Program-made: the position numbers and the translations under genes
Part shown: piece after piece, positions 36,564 through 44,991 of the stretch
Layout: each line of letters opens with the position of its first letter
Position numbering within the stretch: the first letter of the stretch is position 1
Source: Streptomyces pluripotens
GTDB taxonomy: Bacteria; Actinomycetota; Actinomycetes; Streptomycetales; Streptomycetaceae
Assembly (NCBI RefSeq): GCF_000802245.2
Contig: NZ_CP021080.1
Location: forward strand, 4,836,001 to 4,900,000
Reading direction: 5' to 3'
Length of the DNA stretch: 64,000 bases
The notes under the pieces: model-generated
Told to the model about the DNA's origin: nothing
What the model saw: only the letters and a program-made list of their open reading frames with translations
The model's database searches: none

Positions 36564-36731
36564 ATGGCGGCCATGAAGCCGCGGACGGGCGATGGCCCGC
36601 TCGAGGTGACCAAGGAGGGGCGGGGCATCGTCATGCGCGTTCCGCTCGAAGGCGGCGGTCGACTCGTCGTCGAGCTGACCCCTGACGAGGCCGAGGCGCT
36701 CGGCGATGCCCTCAAGAAGGTCGTCGTCTGA
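36564..36731 (+). CDS. DUF3117 small conserved protein
   Basis: 55 residues from ATG 36564 (ribosome site AAGGGGAA). The sequence MAAMKPRTGDGPLEVTKEG through ELTPDEAEALGDALKKVV is the actinobacterial DUF3117 family, the counterpart of Rv1211. Soluble, mildly acidic, no cofactor motif. The extreme conservation in size and the own promoter and terminator suggest a basic cellular role; none is proven. Confidence 0.88.
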   Translation: MAAMKPRTGDGPLEVTKEGRGIVMRVPLEGGGRLVVELTPDEAEALGDALKKVVV

Positions 36732-36750
36732 CGTTAGTCATCTGTCCTCC

Positions 36751-36788
36751 CGGCTGCCCCGGCACCGTACGCGGTGTCGGGGCAGCCG
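36751..36788. terminator. Long hairpin between convergent DUF3117 and methyltransferase genes
   Basis: CGGCTGCCCCG (36751-36761) pairs with CGGGGCAGCCG (36778-36788); inside, CACCG / CGGTG extends the stem after a one-base mismatch. It serves both strands. Confidence 0.8.
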
Positions 36789-36815
36789 TGTTCCCGGCCG
36801 TCCTGGCCCGCGGTC

Positions 36816-37448
36816 TTACCGTTTGGCGGCGCACAGCAGCCCGTCGCCCACCGGCAGCAGTGACGGCACCAGCTCCTGGCTCTCGCGCACCGTGCGCAGC
36901 AGCTCCCGCAGGCGGAGCACCTCCGGCGGCTGTGGCCCCGAGTCGACCGTGCGGCCGTCGGCGAAGACGCCCTCGAAGACCACCAGGCCCCCCGGACGCA
37001 GCAGGCGCAACGATTCAGCGAGATAGTCCACGTACTCCAGGCGGTCCCCGTCGCAGAAGACGAGGTCATAGCCCGCGTCCGCGAGCCGGGGCAGCACGTC
37101 CAGGGCGCGGCCCGGGATGAAGCGGGCCCGGTTGCTGGCGAAGCCGCAGGCGCGGAAGGCCTGCCGGGCGAACTGCTGGTGCTCCGGTTCCAGATCGACC
37201 GTGGTCAGCACCCCGTCCGCACGCATGCCGTGCAGCAGATGGATTCCGGAGACCCCGCAGCCGGTGCCGATCTCCGCGACCGCCTTGGCGTCCACCGAGG
37301 CGGCGAGCAGTCGCAGCGCGGATCCCGTGCCGGGAGACACCGAGCGCAGCCCTGCCTCCAGGGCCCGCTCACGGGCCCAGTGCAGTGCTTCGTCCTCGGC
37401 GACATAGGCGTCGGCGAACGCCCAGCTCGTCTGCCGGTTGCCGGTAAT
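36816..37448 (-). CDS. O-methyltransferase (Rv1220c type), apparent ATT start
   Basis: Class I SAM-dependent O-methyltransferase of the caffeoyl-CoA/catechol group: motif I VAEIGTGCGVSGIHLL, then TVDLEPEHQQFARQAF and DLVFCDGDRLEYVDYL with the catalytic/metal Asp. The only ATG/GTG/TTG start in frame (GTG 37338-37340) would delete a conserved N-terminus; the frame is open upstream and reads ITGNRQTSWAFADAYVAE, the family N-terminus. An in-frame stop lies further upstream and no ATG, GTG or TTG occurs between. An AGGAG ribosome site (37455-37459) stands 6 bases before the ATT at 37446-37448, giving 210 residues. Divergent from the sigma factor gene, as in mycobacteria. Confidence 0.8.
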   Translation of the reverse strand: MTGNRQTSWAFADAYVAEDEALHWARERALEAGLRSVSPGTGSALRLLAASVDAKAVAEIGTGCGVSGIHLLHGMRADGVLTTVDLEPEHQQFARQAFRACGFASNRARFIPGRALDVLPRLADAGYDLVFCDGDRLEYVDYLAESLRLLRPGGLVVFEGVFADGRTVDSGPQPPEVLRLRELLRTVRESQELVPSLLPVGDGLLCAAKR

Positions 37449-37454
37449 GACCCT

Positions 37455-37459
37455 CTCCT
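37455..37459 (-). promoter_or_regulatory. Ribosome binding site deciding the non-canonical start
   Basis: AGGAG on the minus strand, 6 bases before the ATT codon at 37446-37448. No standard start codon is available at suitable distance. Confidence 0.6.
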
Positions 37460-37500
37460 GTCCCCGCGGTTGCCTCGGCGTGACTGTATCCGTTGGCGTC

Positions 37501-37528
37501 GGGAACCCGCAGATGGGACCGGGCGTTT
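37501..37528 (+). promoter_or_regulatory. Candidate ECF-sigma promoter of the sigma factor gene
   Basis: GGGAACC (37501-37507), then CGTTT (37524-37528); the GGAACC to CGTT spacing is 16 bases. This fits the GGAAC-N16-GTT pattern of ECF sigma factors such as mycobacterial SigE and suggests that the sigma factor transcribes its own gene, about 150 bases downstream. Confidence 0.55.
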
Positions 37529-37676
37529 AAAGGGTTGACCGGGTGACCGGGGAGGCAACGGGGGGTAAGAGGTGGTTCAGGACACCGAGCGCGTGCTGAT
37601 ACAGCCGTGCGCGTCGCATCAGCAAGTATCAAATTCTCGTAAAACCGCTTATCCGGAGCTAACGGGCGAGGTGGCT

Positions 37677-38462
37677 ATGGTAGGGGCTCCACTGGACACC
37701 ACCAGAGCCGACAGGGGAGGTGCGGCCACGCCCGGGGATCGGGGTGGAGTGCTGCGGCGCTTCCTCGGGTCGGCGGGCAGGCCGAAATCCGTGACCTACA
37801 CCGCTGCTGACAGCCACGCCGCCGGCTTCGCCGCAGGCGACGCCCAGACCGCGACCTTCTCCACCGACGCGGACGGGCAGGCGTGGACTCCGCCCACGTG
37901 GGAGGAGATCGTCAGCACGCACAGCAGCCGCGTCTACCGCCTGGCCTACCGTTTGACAGGTAACCAACACGACGCCGAGGACCTCACCCAGGAGGTCTTC
38001 GTCCGGGTGTTCCGGTCCCTGTCGACCTACTCACCGGGCACCTTCGAGGGGTGGCTGCACCGCATCACCACGAACCTCTTCCTGGACATGGTCCGGCGCA
38101 AGCAGCGTATCCGCTTCGACGCCCTCGGTGACGACGCGGCCGAGCGTCTGCCCAGCCGCGAGCCCACCCCACAGCAACTCTTCCATGACGCCCATTTCGA
38201 CGCCGACGTCCAGCAGGCCCTCGACACGCTTGCGCCCGAGTTCCGCGCCGCCGTCGTGCTGTGCGACATCGAGGGGCTGTCGTACGAGGAGATCGCCGCG
38301 ACCCTGGGCGTGAAGCTCGGCACCGTGCGCTCCCGTATCCACCGGGGCCGCTCCCAGCTACGCAAAGCCCTCGCGCACCGCTCCCCGGAGGCCCGCGCGG
38401 CCGAGCGGCGCTCCTTCCTGACCCGCGTGCCCGCTCTGGGGGGAGGGGGCGCGACCGCGTGA
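37677..38462 (+). CDS. ECF RNA polymerase sigma factor (mycobacterial SigE type)
   Basis: 261 residues from ATG 37677 (GAGGTGG ribosome site; GTG 37671 and upstream codons are alternatives). A disordered N-terminus of about 70 residues is followed by region 2 ([26 protein letters not shown]) and region 4 ([36 protein letters not shown]). The gene order sigma - anti-sigma - htrA - tatB and the divergent methyltransferase match the M. tuberculosis sigE (Rv1221) locus, an envelope-stress regulon. Not the gene called sigE in S. coelicolor, so I give no symbol. The stop overlaps the GTG of the anti-sigma gene. Confidence 0.9.
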   Translation: MVGAPLDTTRADRGGAATPGDRGGVLRRFLGSAGRPKSVTYTAADSHAAGFAAGDAQTATFSTDADGQAWTPPTWEEIVSTHSSRVYRLAYRLTGNQHDAEDLTQEVFVRVFRSLSTYSPGTFEGWLHRITTNLFLDMVRRKQRIRFDALGDDAAERLPSREPTPQQLFHDAHFDADVQQALDTLAPEFRAAVVLCDIEGLSYEEIAATLGVKLGTVRSRIHRGRSQLRKALAHRSPEARAAERRSFLTRVPALGGGGATA

Positions 38463-39547
38463 GTGGAACATGGCCGAACCCAGTCGAGAAGGCGCACCTC
38501 GCAGAGCAGCATCTGGGAGACCGGCTCTCCGCCCTGGTGGACGGAGAGCTCGGGCATGAAACGCGTGAGCGGGTCCTCGCACACCTGGCCACCTGCGCAC
38601 GGTGCAAGGCGGAGGCGGAAGCGCAGCGCGCGCTGAAGAACGTGTTCGCCGAGGCGGCCCCGCCTCCGCCCTCGGAGAGCTTCCTGGCCCGCCTTCAGGG
38701 CCTTCCCGGGGGAGGAGGCCTGGACGGCGGCGGCACGCCGTCGTCCAGGGGTGGACCCCACGCAGACGTGCCGGACTCCGGAACCTCCGGGGCCTTCGGA
38801 ATGCGGCGCGGTGAACGCTTCGCGTTCGGATACGTTCCGGCCCGACCGCACCACCCCGCCCCCGAGCGGCAGGAGCGCGGCTTCCGCATCCAGCCTGTCG
38901 GCCGCCCGGACGACGGCCGCTCGGCCCCGCGCGGTCTGCGGTTCGCGTTCGTCGCCGCCGGCGCGGTTTCACTGGCCGCGGTGGCCCTCGGCGGAGTGAC
39001 CCTCGCGGGTTCGGGCGGCATGACTGCAGAGGCCCGCGGTGGCGGCACCGGAACCGGCAGCAACGTGTTCCCGGCCGGCTCGGCGGGCACGGGCACCGGC
39101 AGGGGGACGGGAGCGCCCACGCCCGACACCCAACGTCGCCGTTCGGTGGGACCACTGCTCACCCAGGGCGGAATGGGCCGGACGCCGATGGCACCGACCT
39201 CCCTGTCCGCGCCGTTGCTGCCCGGAGCGTCCTCCCCCGTTCCGAAACGGGCTCCGGACGACAGCGCGGGAAGCCTGACGGCGCCGGTGACCGCGGGAGC
39301 GGCCGTCCTGTCCCCGCTGATACGTTCGCTGCACGATTCCGTGTTCCTCCCCCTGCGTAACCGGTCCGTACCTCCCGCGGCGACCGGCTCCGGTCTGCTG
39401 CCCGCCCTTGCCCCCGTCCCCGACACCACCCCCGCTCCTTCGGCGTTCCCCACGCCCCCCGTTCACCCGGCGTCGCCCGTTCACCCGGCGTCCCCCACGG
39501 CCCTCGCTCACCCGGCATCCCCGACCGCTCCCCACCAGACCCCCTGA
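38459..39547 (+). CDS. Zinc-containing transmembrane anti-sigma factor
   Basis: 362 residues, GTG at 38459 overlapping the sigma stop, so translation is coupled. The N-terminal ZAS domain has His33 and H42-x3-C46-x2-C49 (HLATCARC), the signature of redox/zinc anti-sigma factors (RseA/RsrA type). A single span ([20 protein letters not shown], about 160-180) follows a linker; the last 180 residues are extracytoplasmic, Pro/Ala/Ser-rich, and end in HPASP-type repeats. It should hold the sigma factor inactive at the membrane until envelope stress. Much longer than the mycobacterial RseA, mainly through the low-complexity outer part. Confidence 0.87.
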   Translation: MSGTWPNPVEKAHLAEQHLGDRLSALVDGELGHETRERVLAHLATCARCKAEAEAQRALKNVFAEAAPPPPSESFLARLQGLPGGGGLDGGGTPSSRGGPHADVPDSGTSGAFGMRRGERFAFGYVPARPHHPAPERQERGFRIQPVGRPDDGRSAPRGLRFAFVAAGAVSLAAVALGGVTLAGSGGMTAEARGGGTGTGSNVFPAGSAGTGTGRGTGAPTPDTQRRRSVGPLLTQGGMGRTPMAPTSLSAPLLPGASSPVPKRAPDDSAGSLTAPVTAGAAVLSPLIRSLHDSVFLPLRNRSVPPAATGSGLLPALAPVPDTTPAPSAFPTPPVHPASPVHPASPTALAHPASPTAPHQTP

Positions 39548-39673
39548 CGGGTCTCTGCACCGGACCGCGAACCTGGTTGAATCCCGTGAGGACCGTGCCC
39601 GCGGCGATGGTCCGGGTGCAGAGTCGACGTTCCGTTGCCGCTGCCCGAGCGCGCGGTCAGCCGTGGAGAGAGC

Positions 39674-41565
39674 ATGAACGAGGGGAACCGCGTCCCGCCG
39701 GGGAGAGGGCTGGAGGGCGCGGCGGCGGTGGCGGCCGCCGAGGCAAGCGAGAGCGTCGTACCGGAAGGCGTCCTGGCCGATGAGACCGCGCCGGGAACCG
39801 AGCCGGACCGTCCGGTGATCGGGCCGGAACGCGGAGCCGATACGGGAGCGCCAGGGGGCGCGGCCGGTGACGCCGAAGGGGATTTCGAGCTGGCCAAGCC
39901 GGTGGCGTCTCCCGTACCGGCCCCGCGGGAGGGCGAACGGGAGGACGGCGACGGGCCCGGCGTGGTGGGAGGACCGGGCCGGGCTGCGGCTCAAGCGGCG
40001 GGCAGCGCCCCCTGGGCCGCTTCGGCCGAGCGCCCGACGCCGTTGCACGCCCCCGACCCCTACAGCACCCCACCGTACGGCGAGCCAGGCCCCTGGGCTC
40101 CGGCACCGCCCGTGCAGCACCCGACGGTCACTCCGGTGCAGAGGGCGGCCGTACCTCAGACCGCCACTCCGTCGGCACCGGCGCCGGCACCCGGCAGCCC
40201 CGTACCGGTCCCTGTGGTCCGTCCACCGGCGCCTGCACCAAGGGTGGCTTCGGCATCCGTGCCGGCGGCTTCTGCGCCGCCGGCTGAGGCTCCGGCCCCG
40301 GCGTCGGCAGTGGCCACTCCCGAGTCGTCAGGGGCCGTGGCCGCCCCCTGGGGCCGCTACGGTCCCTGGGGCGCGGGCTCACCCGAGGAAGAAGCGCTCG
40401 CACACGCCCCGGGGCAGCAGACCGCTGCCGCCATGTCGACGTATGGCCAACACGCTGGACGGGCGAAGCGGCGCCTGCTCGGGTGGGCTCTGGTGATCGC
40501 GCTCGTCTCCGCCGGCATCGGTGGGGTCGCCGGAGCCTATGTCGAGCGTGACGGGTTGGGCGGTGGTGTACACCTTCCGCAGGCCGGGGGCGTGCCCGCC
40601 GGGCGGGCGCCGGACAGTGTGGCCGGGATCGCCGCCCGCGCGCTGCCCAGCGTCGTCACGTTGCACGTCACCGGGGCCGACGAGGCGGGCACCGGCACCG
40701 GCTTCGTGCTCGACACCGAGGGGCACATCCTCACCAACAACCACGTCGTCGAATCCGCTGGGTCGGACGGCGAGGTATCCGTGACGTTCAGCAGCGGCGA
40801 CTTGGCCAAGGCCAAGGTCGTCGGCCGGGATAGTGGCTACGACCTCGCCGTCGTGCAGGTGCACGGCGTCCACGGGCTGACCCCGCTCCCTCTGGGTAAT
40901 TCCGACGACGTTCGGGTCGGCGACCCCGTCGTCGCCATCGGGGCCCCTTCGATCTGGCCAACACCGTCACCGCTGGCATCATCAGCGCCAAGGAACGCCC
41001 CCTCACCAGTGGCGGGACGAAGGGCGACGGCAGCGACGTGTCGTATGTGGACGCCCTGCAGACGGATGCCGCCATCAACCCGGGCAATTCCGGCGGCCCC
41101 CTTCTCGACTCCCGGGCCGAGGTCATTGGCATCAACTCCGCCATCCGCTCCGCCGCCGGCGCCTCCGACCTGGACGGCAGCCAGTCCGGGTCCATCGGCC
41201 TCGGTTTCGCCATCCCGATCAACCAGGCCAAGCGCGTCGCCGAGGAGCTGATCAACCACGGTCACGCCACGCACCCGGTGATGGGCGTCACGCTCGACAT
41301 GGGTTACCCCGGCGACGGCGCCCGCATCGACGACGCGAGCGTGAGCGGCGGCCCAGCCGTCGTCAAGGGCGGCCCCGGTGAGCGGGCCGGTCTCAGAGCG
41401 GGTGAGGTGATCACCGAGGTCGACGGCGGGCGTGTCCACACCGGTGCGGAGCTGATCGTCAAGGTCCGTGCCCACCGGCCCGGCGACCGGCTACGGCTGA
41501 CGGTCCGACGCGACGGCATCGACCGGGAGGTCCTACTCGTGTTAGGAGCCTCGGCGCAGAACTGA
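39674..41565 (+). pseudogene. htrA: HtrA/DegP-like serine protease, split by a one-base frameshift
   Basis: Coding starts at ATG 39674 (GGAGAG upstream). About 260 Pro/Ala-rich cytoplasmic residues precede one span (LLGWALVIALVSAGIGGVAG). The protease domain begins in this frame with catalytic His in TNNHVVES (codon 40742) and Asp in GYDLAVV (codon 40841), but after AIGAP the frame is lost. The expected continuation [16 protein letters not shown] is encoded in the next frame from 40948, followed by catalytic Ser in GNSGGPLL (codon 41089) and a PDZ domain to the TGA at 41563-41565. One C appears to be missing from the run 40944-40947. If it were restored the protein would have 630 residues. 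Either a true mutation, a sequencing error, or recoding; the downstream half shows no decay. Confidence 0.85.
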
Positions 41566-41584
41566 CAGAAGTCTCACCTCGGGG

Positions 41585-41616
41585 CGGTACCGGTCGGGCG
41601 GGAACGCCCGGTACCG
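41585..41616 (+). promoter_or_regulatory. Hairpin with GGAA tetraloop between htrA and tatB
   Basis: CGGTAC / GTACCG (41585-41590 / 41611-41616) and CGGGCG / CGCCCG (41595-41600 / 41605-41610) pair around the loop GGAA with a 4-base bulge. It lies 20 bp after the htrA stop and 33 bp before the tatB start, so it may attenuate read-through or stabilise mRNA ends. Confidence 0.55.
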
Positions 41617-41649
41617 TTGAGCGACCGAGGACATCGCAAGGAGCGTCAG

Positions 41650-42105
41650 GTGTTCAATGACATAGGACCACTGGAGCTGGTGACCATCATCGTGCTCGCC
41701 GTGCTCGTGTTCGGTCCGGACAAGCTCCCCAAGGTCATCCAGGACGTCACGCGGACGATCCGGAAGATCCGAGAGTTCTCGGAGAGCGCCAAGCAGGACA
41801 TCCGCAGTGAGCTGGGGCCCGAGTTCAAGGACTTCGAGTTCGACGACCTCAACCCCAAGGCGTTCATCCGCAAGCAGTTGGACAGCGACGAGCTGGGGCT
41901 GAAGGAGATCCGCAGCAGCTTCGACCTGAAGGAGGAGATGGCCGAGGTCACGGATGCCGTCAACGGCCGTGACCGCGGGGCGTCGGCCGCCTCTTCCGCG
42001 CAGTTGCCGTCCTCCTCCTCGACCGGTGGGCGCGTCGACATGACGAAGAAGCCCGGGGAATCCAGCACGGACGACCGGCCGCTGTTCGACGCCGACGCCA
42101 CCTAG
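41650..42105 (+). CDS. tatB: Sec-independent protein translocase subunit TatB
   Basis: 151 residues, GTG 41650 with AAGGAG upstream. One N-terminal span (LELVTIIVLAVLVFGPDKLP, with the Glu before and the FGP hinge typical of TatA/B), an amphipathic helix (VIQDVTRTIRKIREFSESA) and an acidic, partly disordered tail. TatB with TatC forms the receptor for twin-arginine signal peptides; BldKB in this window is a probable client. Its position after the sigma/anti-sigma/htrA genes is conserved in mycobacteria (Rv1224). Confidence 0.92.
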   Translation: MFNDIGPLELVTIIVLAVLVFGPDKLPKVIQDVTRTIRKIREFSESAKQDIRSELGPEFKDFEFDDLNPKAFIRKQLDSDELGLKEIRSSFDLKEEMAEVTDAVNGRDRGASAASSAQLPSSSSTGGRVDMTKKPGESSTDDRPLFDADAT

Positions 42106-42355
42106 TGCCGCACTAGACAACTGGTCCGACCCCGACACGCGGGCGCGGGTGCACGCCGTGCACGTGACGTGTTTCATAGAGCGGGACCGGCGCACACGGC
42201 TTGAACAGGCCGTTTGCGCGGCCCACGCATCCAGAGCCTGCCCTGCTGGTCTCAGCAGTGTGGATATGCTGCCAAGTTGTTGTGCGGACCGGAGCGTACG
42301 CCCGAAGGGGGGCGGGCCACCCCGGTCCGACGAGAGCGAGGAGGCGTCCGGGTAG

Positions 42356-43021
42356 ATGGAGACGACGAGTCGGGTGGGCGCGCAGGCGCCGGCCGCGGAG
42401 GGCGAACAGCAACTCCCCTCCGCCCGGTGCACGGTCGACGGCTACCTGCGGGCGCCATTTCCGTGGTACGGCCTTGACGAGGCATTCACCGGGCCACGTT
42501 GGCTCATGCAGGTCGGCACCGCGGCCGACGGAGCCGTCGAACACGGTTCGATCGGACACGGCGACGAGCCCTCCGTGCGGATCGAGGCCGGTTCGGTCGG
42601 TGAGCCGCGGGAGAAGTTCGCGGTCGTGATCACCGTTGCCGCGCACCCCTCCAGGAGGAGCGCCGACGGCACGGGACTGCTGGAGGCGACTTCGGTCTCC
42701 TCGTCGGCGTGGCTGGCGGGAGTGGGCCTGCTGTCCTTCACCTGGCCCGGGCAGATGGATCACAGCCTGCGGGACGACTGGCTGGAACAGCAGACGGAGG
42801 CCGCATGGGCTCTGGCCGACGATCTCGACGGGCCGGAGTGGTCCCGCCTCTCCCTGCCGGTGGATGGGATCGCCGTACCGTTCCATTACCGGGAGTCGGA
42901 GTTCGGCTGGGTGCTGGCCGGTTCCACCGAGGCGGGGGTGCATCTGGGGGCCTATGGGCGGGGGATGAGCGCGTACGGGCTGGGGTTCGCGGTGGTGAAG
43001 GACATCGGCGCCTATGCGTGA
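42356..43021 (+). CDS. Conserved hypothetical protein
   Basis: 221 residues. No signal peptide or membrane span; acidic overall. Segments such as YLRAPFPWYGLDEAFTGPRW, TWPGQMDHSLRDDWLEQQT and AYGRGMSAYGLGFAVV look like a globular mixed alpha/beta protein, but I recognise no domain. Preceded by 250 bp without a gene, with a TATGCT hexamer near 42265 as the only promoter hint. Its last codon runs into a 17-bp tandem repeat. Confidence 0.7.
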   Translation: METTSRVGAQAPAAEGEQQLPSARCTVDGYLRAPFPWYGLDEAFTGPRWLMQVGTAADGAVEHGSIGHGDEPSVRIEAGSVGEPREKFAVVITVAAHPSRRSADGTGLLEATSVSSSAWLAGVGLLSFTWPGQMDHSLRDDWLEQQTEAAWALADDLDGPEWSRLSLPVDGIAVPFHYRESEFGWVLAGSTEAGVHLGAYGRGMSAYGLGFAVVKDIGAYA

Positions 43022-43083
43022 CGGTTGCCCGTGCGTGACGGTTGCCCGTGCGTGACGGTTGCCCGTGCGTGACGGTTGTCCGC
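43016..43083. repeat. Four tandem 17-bp repeats over a stop codon
   Basis: GCGTGACGGTTGCCCGT at 43016, 43033 and 43050 in three identical copies, and a fourth with two changes at 43067-43083. The first copy contains the TGA of the hypothetical gene (43019-43021). Confidence 0.9.
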
Positions 43084-43166
43084 GCACCGGTGAAGGCCGC
43101 CTCGCGCAGGAAAGTCGCCCGCCGGTGAGGGCCGCCCTCGTGCGAGGGCCGGCCAGGGGCGGCAAG

Positions 43167-43194
43167 AGGGGCGCCGATGGTTTCCGGCGCCCCT
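43167..43194. terminator. Terminator of mrp
   Basis: 10-bp perfect stem AGGGGCGCCG / CGGCGCCCCT with an 8-base loop, followed by further T residues on the plus strand; 21 bp past the mrp stop. Confidence 0.78.
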
Positions 43195-43214
43195 TTCGGC
43201 TGCGGTGACGTTCC

Positions 43215-44348
43215 TCAGAACTTGTTCTTCGGTGTGATGCCCAGCGACAGGCCCGACAGGCCTCGCTGCCGGCCTCCGAGCTTTCCGGCGATGGCCCGCA
43301 GCGCCGAGCCCGCCGGCGAGTCCGGGTCGCTCAGCACCACCGGCTTGCCCTCGTCGCCCCCCTCGCGGAGGCGGACGTCGATCGGGATGTTGCCGAGGAC
43401 CGGGACCGTCGTACCCGTGGTGCGGGTCAGGCCGTCGGCGACCACCTGGCCACCGCCCGTGCCGAAGACATCGACCATCTCGCCGCAGTGCGGACACGGC
43501 AGGCCGGACATGTTCTCGACCACGCCGACGATCTTCTGGTGGGTTTGCACCGCGATGGAACCAGCACGCTCGGCCACCTCGGCAGCCGCCTGCTGCGGGG
43601 TCGTCACGACCAGGATCTCCGCGTTCGGGACCAACTGGGCCACGGAGATCGCGATGTCGCCGGTGCCGGGCGGGAGGTCCAGGAGCAGGACATCCAGGTC
43701 GCCCCAGTAGACGTCCGCGAGGAACTGCTGGAGCGCGCGGTGGAGCATCGGACCGCGCCAGACGACCGGGGCGTTGCCCGGGGTGAACATGCCGATGGAG
43801 ATGACCTTCACGCCGTTCGCGGACGGCGGCATGATCATGTTCTCGACCTGGGTGGGGCGGCCGTCCGCGCCCAGCATGCGCGGCACGCTGTGACCGTAGA
43901 TGTCGGCGTCGACAACGCCCACCTTGAGGCCGTCGGCGGCCATGGCCGCGGCGAGGTTCACGGTCACCGAGGACTTGCCGACGCCGCCCTTGCCGGAGGC
44001 GACCGCGTAGACCCGGGTGAGGCTGCCGGGCTTGGCGAAGGGGACCTCGCGTTCGGCCTGGCCGCCGCGGAGGGCCGCCGCCAGCTCCTTGCGCTGCTCA
44101 TCGCTCATGACATCGAGGGTTACGTCGACGCGGGTGACGCCCTCGACCCTGGAGACCGCCTCGGTGACGCGCTGGGTGATCGTGTCGCGCATGGGGCAGC
44201 CGGAGACCGTCAGAGAGACGGTGACGGCGACTGCTCCGTCCGTGCCGGTCTCCACCGATTTCACCATCCCGAGTTCGGTGATGGGTCGGTTGATCTCGGG
44301 GTCGTTCACCGTCGCCAGTGCCTCGCGCACCGCGTCTTCCGTAGCCAT
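43215..44348 (-). CDS. mrp: Mrp/NBP35-family iron-sulfur cluster carrier ATPase
   Basis: 377 residues from ATG 44346-44348 (MATEDAVREALATVNDPEI). Residues 1-90 are a MIP18 (DUF59) domain with the conserved Cys in VSGCPMRDT; the rest is a P-loop ATPase of the Mrp/ApbC group with the deviant Walker A GKGGVGKSS, switch segments DADIYGHSVPRML and LLLDLPPGTGDI, and the CxxC motif LPCPHCGE that bridges a 4Fe-4S cluster in dimers. It carries or assembles iron-sulfur clusters in the cytoplasm. Separated from the upstream DUF1003 gene by a hairpin. Confidence 0.92.
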   Translation of the reverse strand: MATEDAVREALATVNDPEINRPITELGMVKSVETGTDGAVAVTVSLTVSGCPMRDTITQRVTEAVSRVEGVTRVDVTLDVMSDEQRKELAAALRGGQAEREVPFAKPGSLTRVYAVASGKGGVGKSSVTVNLAAAMAADGLKVGVVDADIYGHSVPRMLGADGRPTQVENMIMPPSANGVKVISIGMFTPGNAPVVWRGPMLHRALQQFLADVYWGDLDVLLLDLPPGTGDIAISVAQLVPNAEILVVTTPQQAAAEVAERAGSIAVQTHQKIVGVVENMSGLPCPHCGEMVDVFGTGGGQVVADGLTRTTGTTVPVLGNIPIDVRLREGGDEGKPVVLSDPDSPAGSALRAIAGKLGGRQRGLSGLSLGITPKNKF

Positions 44349-44366
44349 AAGGACGATGGTACGGCG

Positions 44367-44397
44367 CGCTGAGGGGCCTCCGGGTAGCCCCTCAGCG
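44367..44397. terminator. Hairpin between DUF1003 gene and mrp
   Basis: 11-bp perfect stem CGCTGAGGGGC / GCCCCTCAGCG with a 9-base loop, overlapping the DUF1003 stop codon and 19 bp before the mrp start. Confidence 0.72.
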
Positions 44398-44991
44398 GTC
44401 GTCTGTGTCACGTCCCGGCGACCGTTCTGTCTGCTCTGCCGGGAATACCACCTGCCCGTCGTGGCGCCTGTGGTGCTCCAGCTCCTTGACCAAGTCCTGC
44501 AACTCGGAGCGGATCCAGTCGCGAGTGGCCACCTCACCCAGTCCCATGCGCAGTGCGGCGATCTCCCTGGTCAGGTACTCGGTGTCGGCGATGGACCGCT
44601 CGTTCTGCTTGCGATCCTGTTCCAGATTCACCCGGTCGCGGTCGTCCTGCCTGTTCTGTGCGAGCAGGATCAGCGGGGCCGCGTAGGAGGCCTGCAGGGA
44701 CAGCACCAGGGTCAGGAAGATGAACGGGTACTGGTCGAAGCGCAGCTCGCGGGGCGCCGCGATGTTCCACAGCACCCACATGACGATCACGACCGTCATC
44801 CAGACGATGAAACGTCCCGTGCCCAGGAACCGGGCGATCCTCTCCGAGAGCCGGCCGAAGGCCTCAGGGTCCCACTCCGGCAGGACGCGCCGACGCGGCG
44901 GCCGCGGTTGGTCCAGCCGGTGTGCACGCCGGGACGCTGCCGTGGCACCCGATGGGGCACGTTCCCGGGTGGCCTCCCGCTCAGGGGCCAT
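44392..44991 (-). CDS. DUF1003 membrane protein
   Basis: 199 residues. A basic disordered N-terminus of about 45 residues is followed by two membrane spans (FIVWMTVVIVMWVLWNIAA; FIFLTLVLSLQASYAAPLIL) and the DUF1003 hallmark NRQDDRDR, then a long helical C-terminus. Some relatives are acid-stress or cyclic nucleotide-linked membrane proteins, but no function is established. Overlaps the end of the MgtE_N/CBS gene by 11 bp, so the two are coupled. Confidence 0.88.
   Translation of the reverse strand: MAPEREATRERAPSGATAASRRAHRLDQPRPPRRRVLPEWDPEAFGRLSERIARFLGTGRFIVWMTVVIVMWVLWNIAAPRELRFDQYPFIFLTLVLSLQASYAAPLILLAQNRQDDRDRVNLEQDRKQNERSIADTEYLTREIAALRMGLGEVATRDWIRSELQDLVKELEHHRRHDGQVVFPAEQTERSPGRDTDDR

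Noticed and set aside
37338..37340. GTG 37340 as the start of the O-methyltransferase
   Set aside because: It would remove about 36 conserved residues encoded in frame upstream and has no ribosome site.
43016..43083. CRISPR or recombinase attachment array
   Set aside because: Units of 17 bp are contiguous with no spacers, and no cas or integrase gene is in the window.
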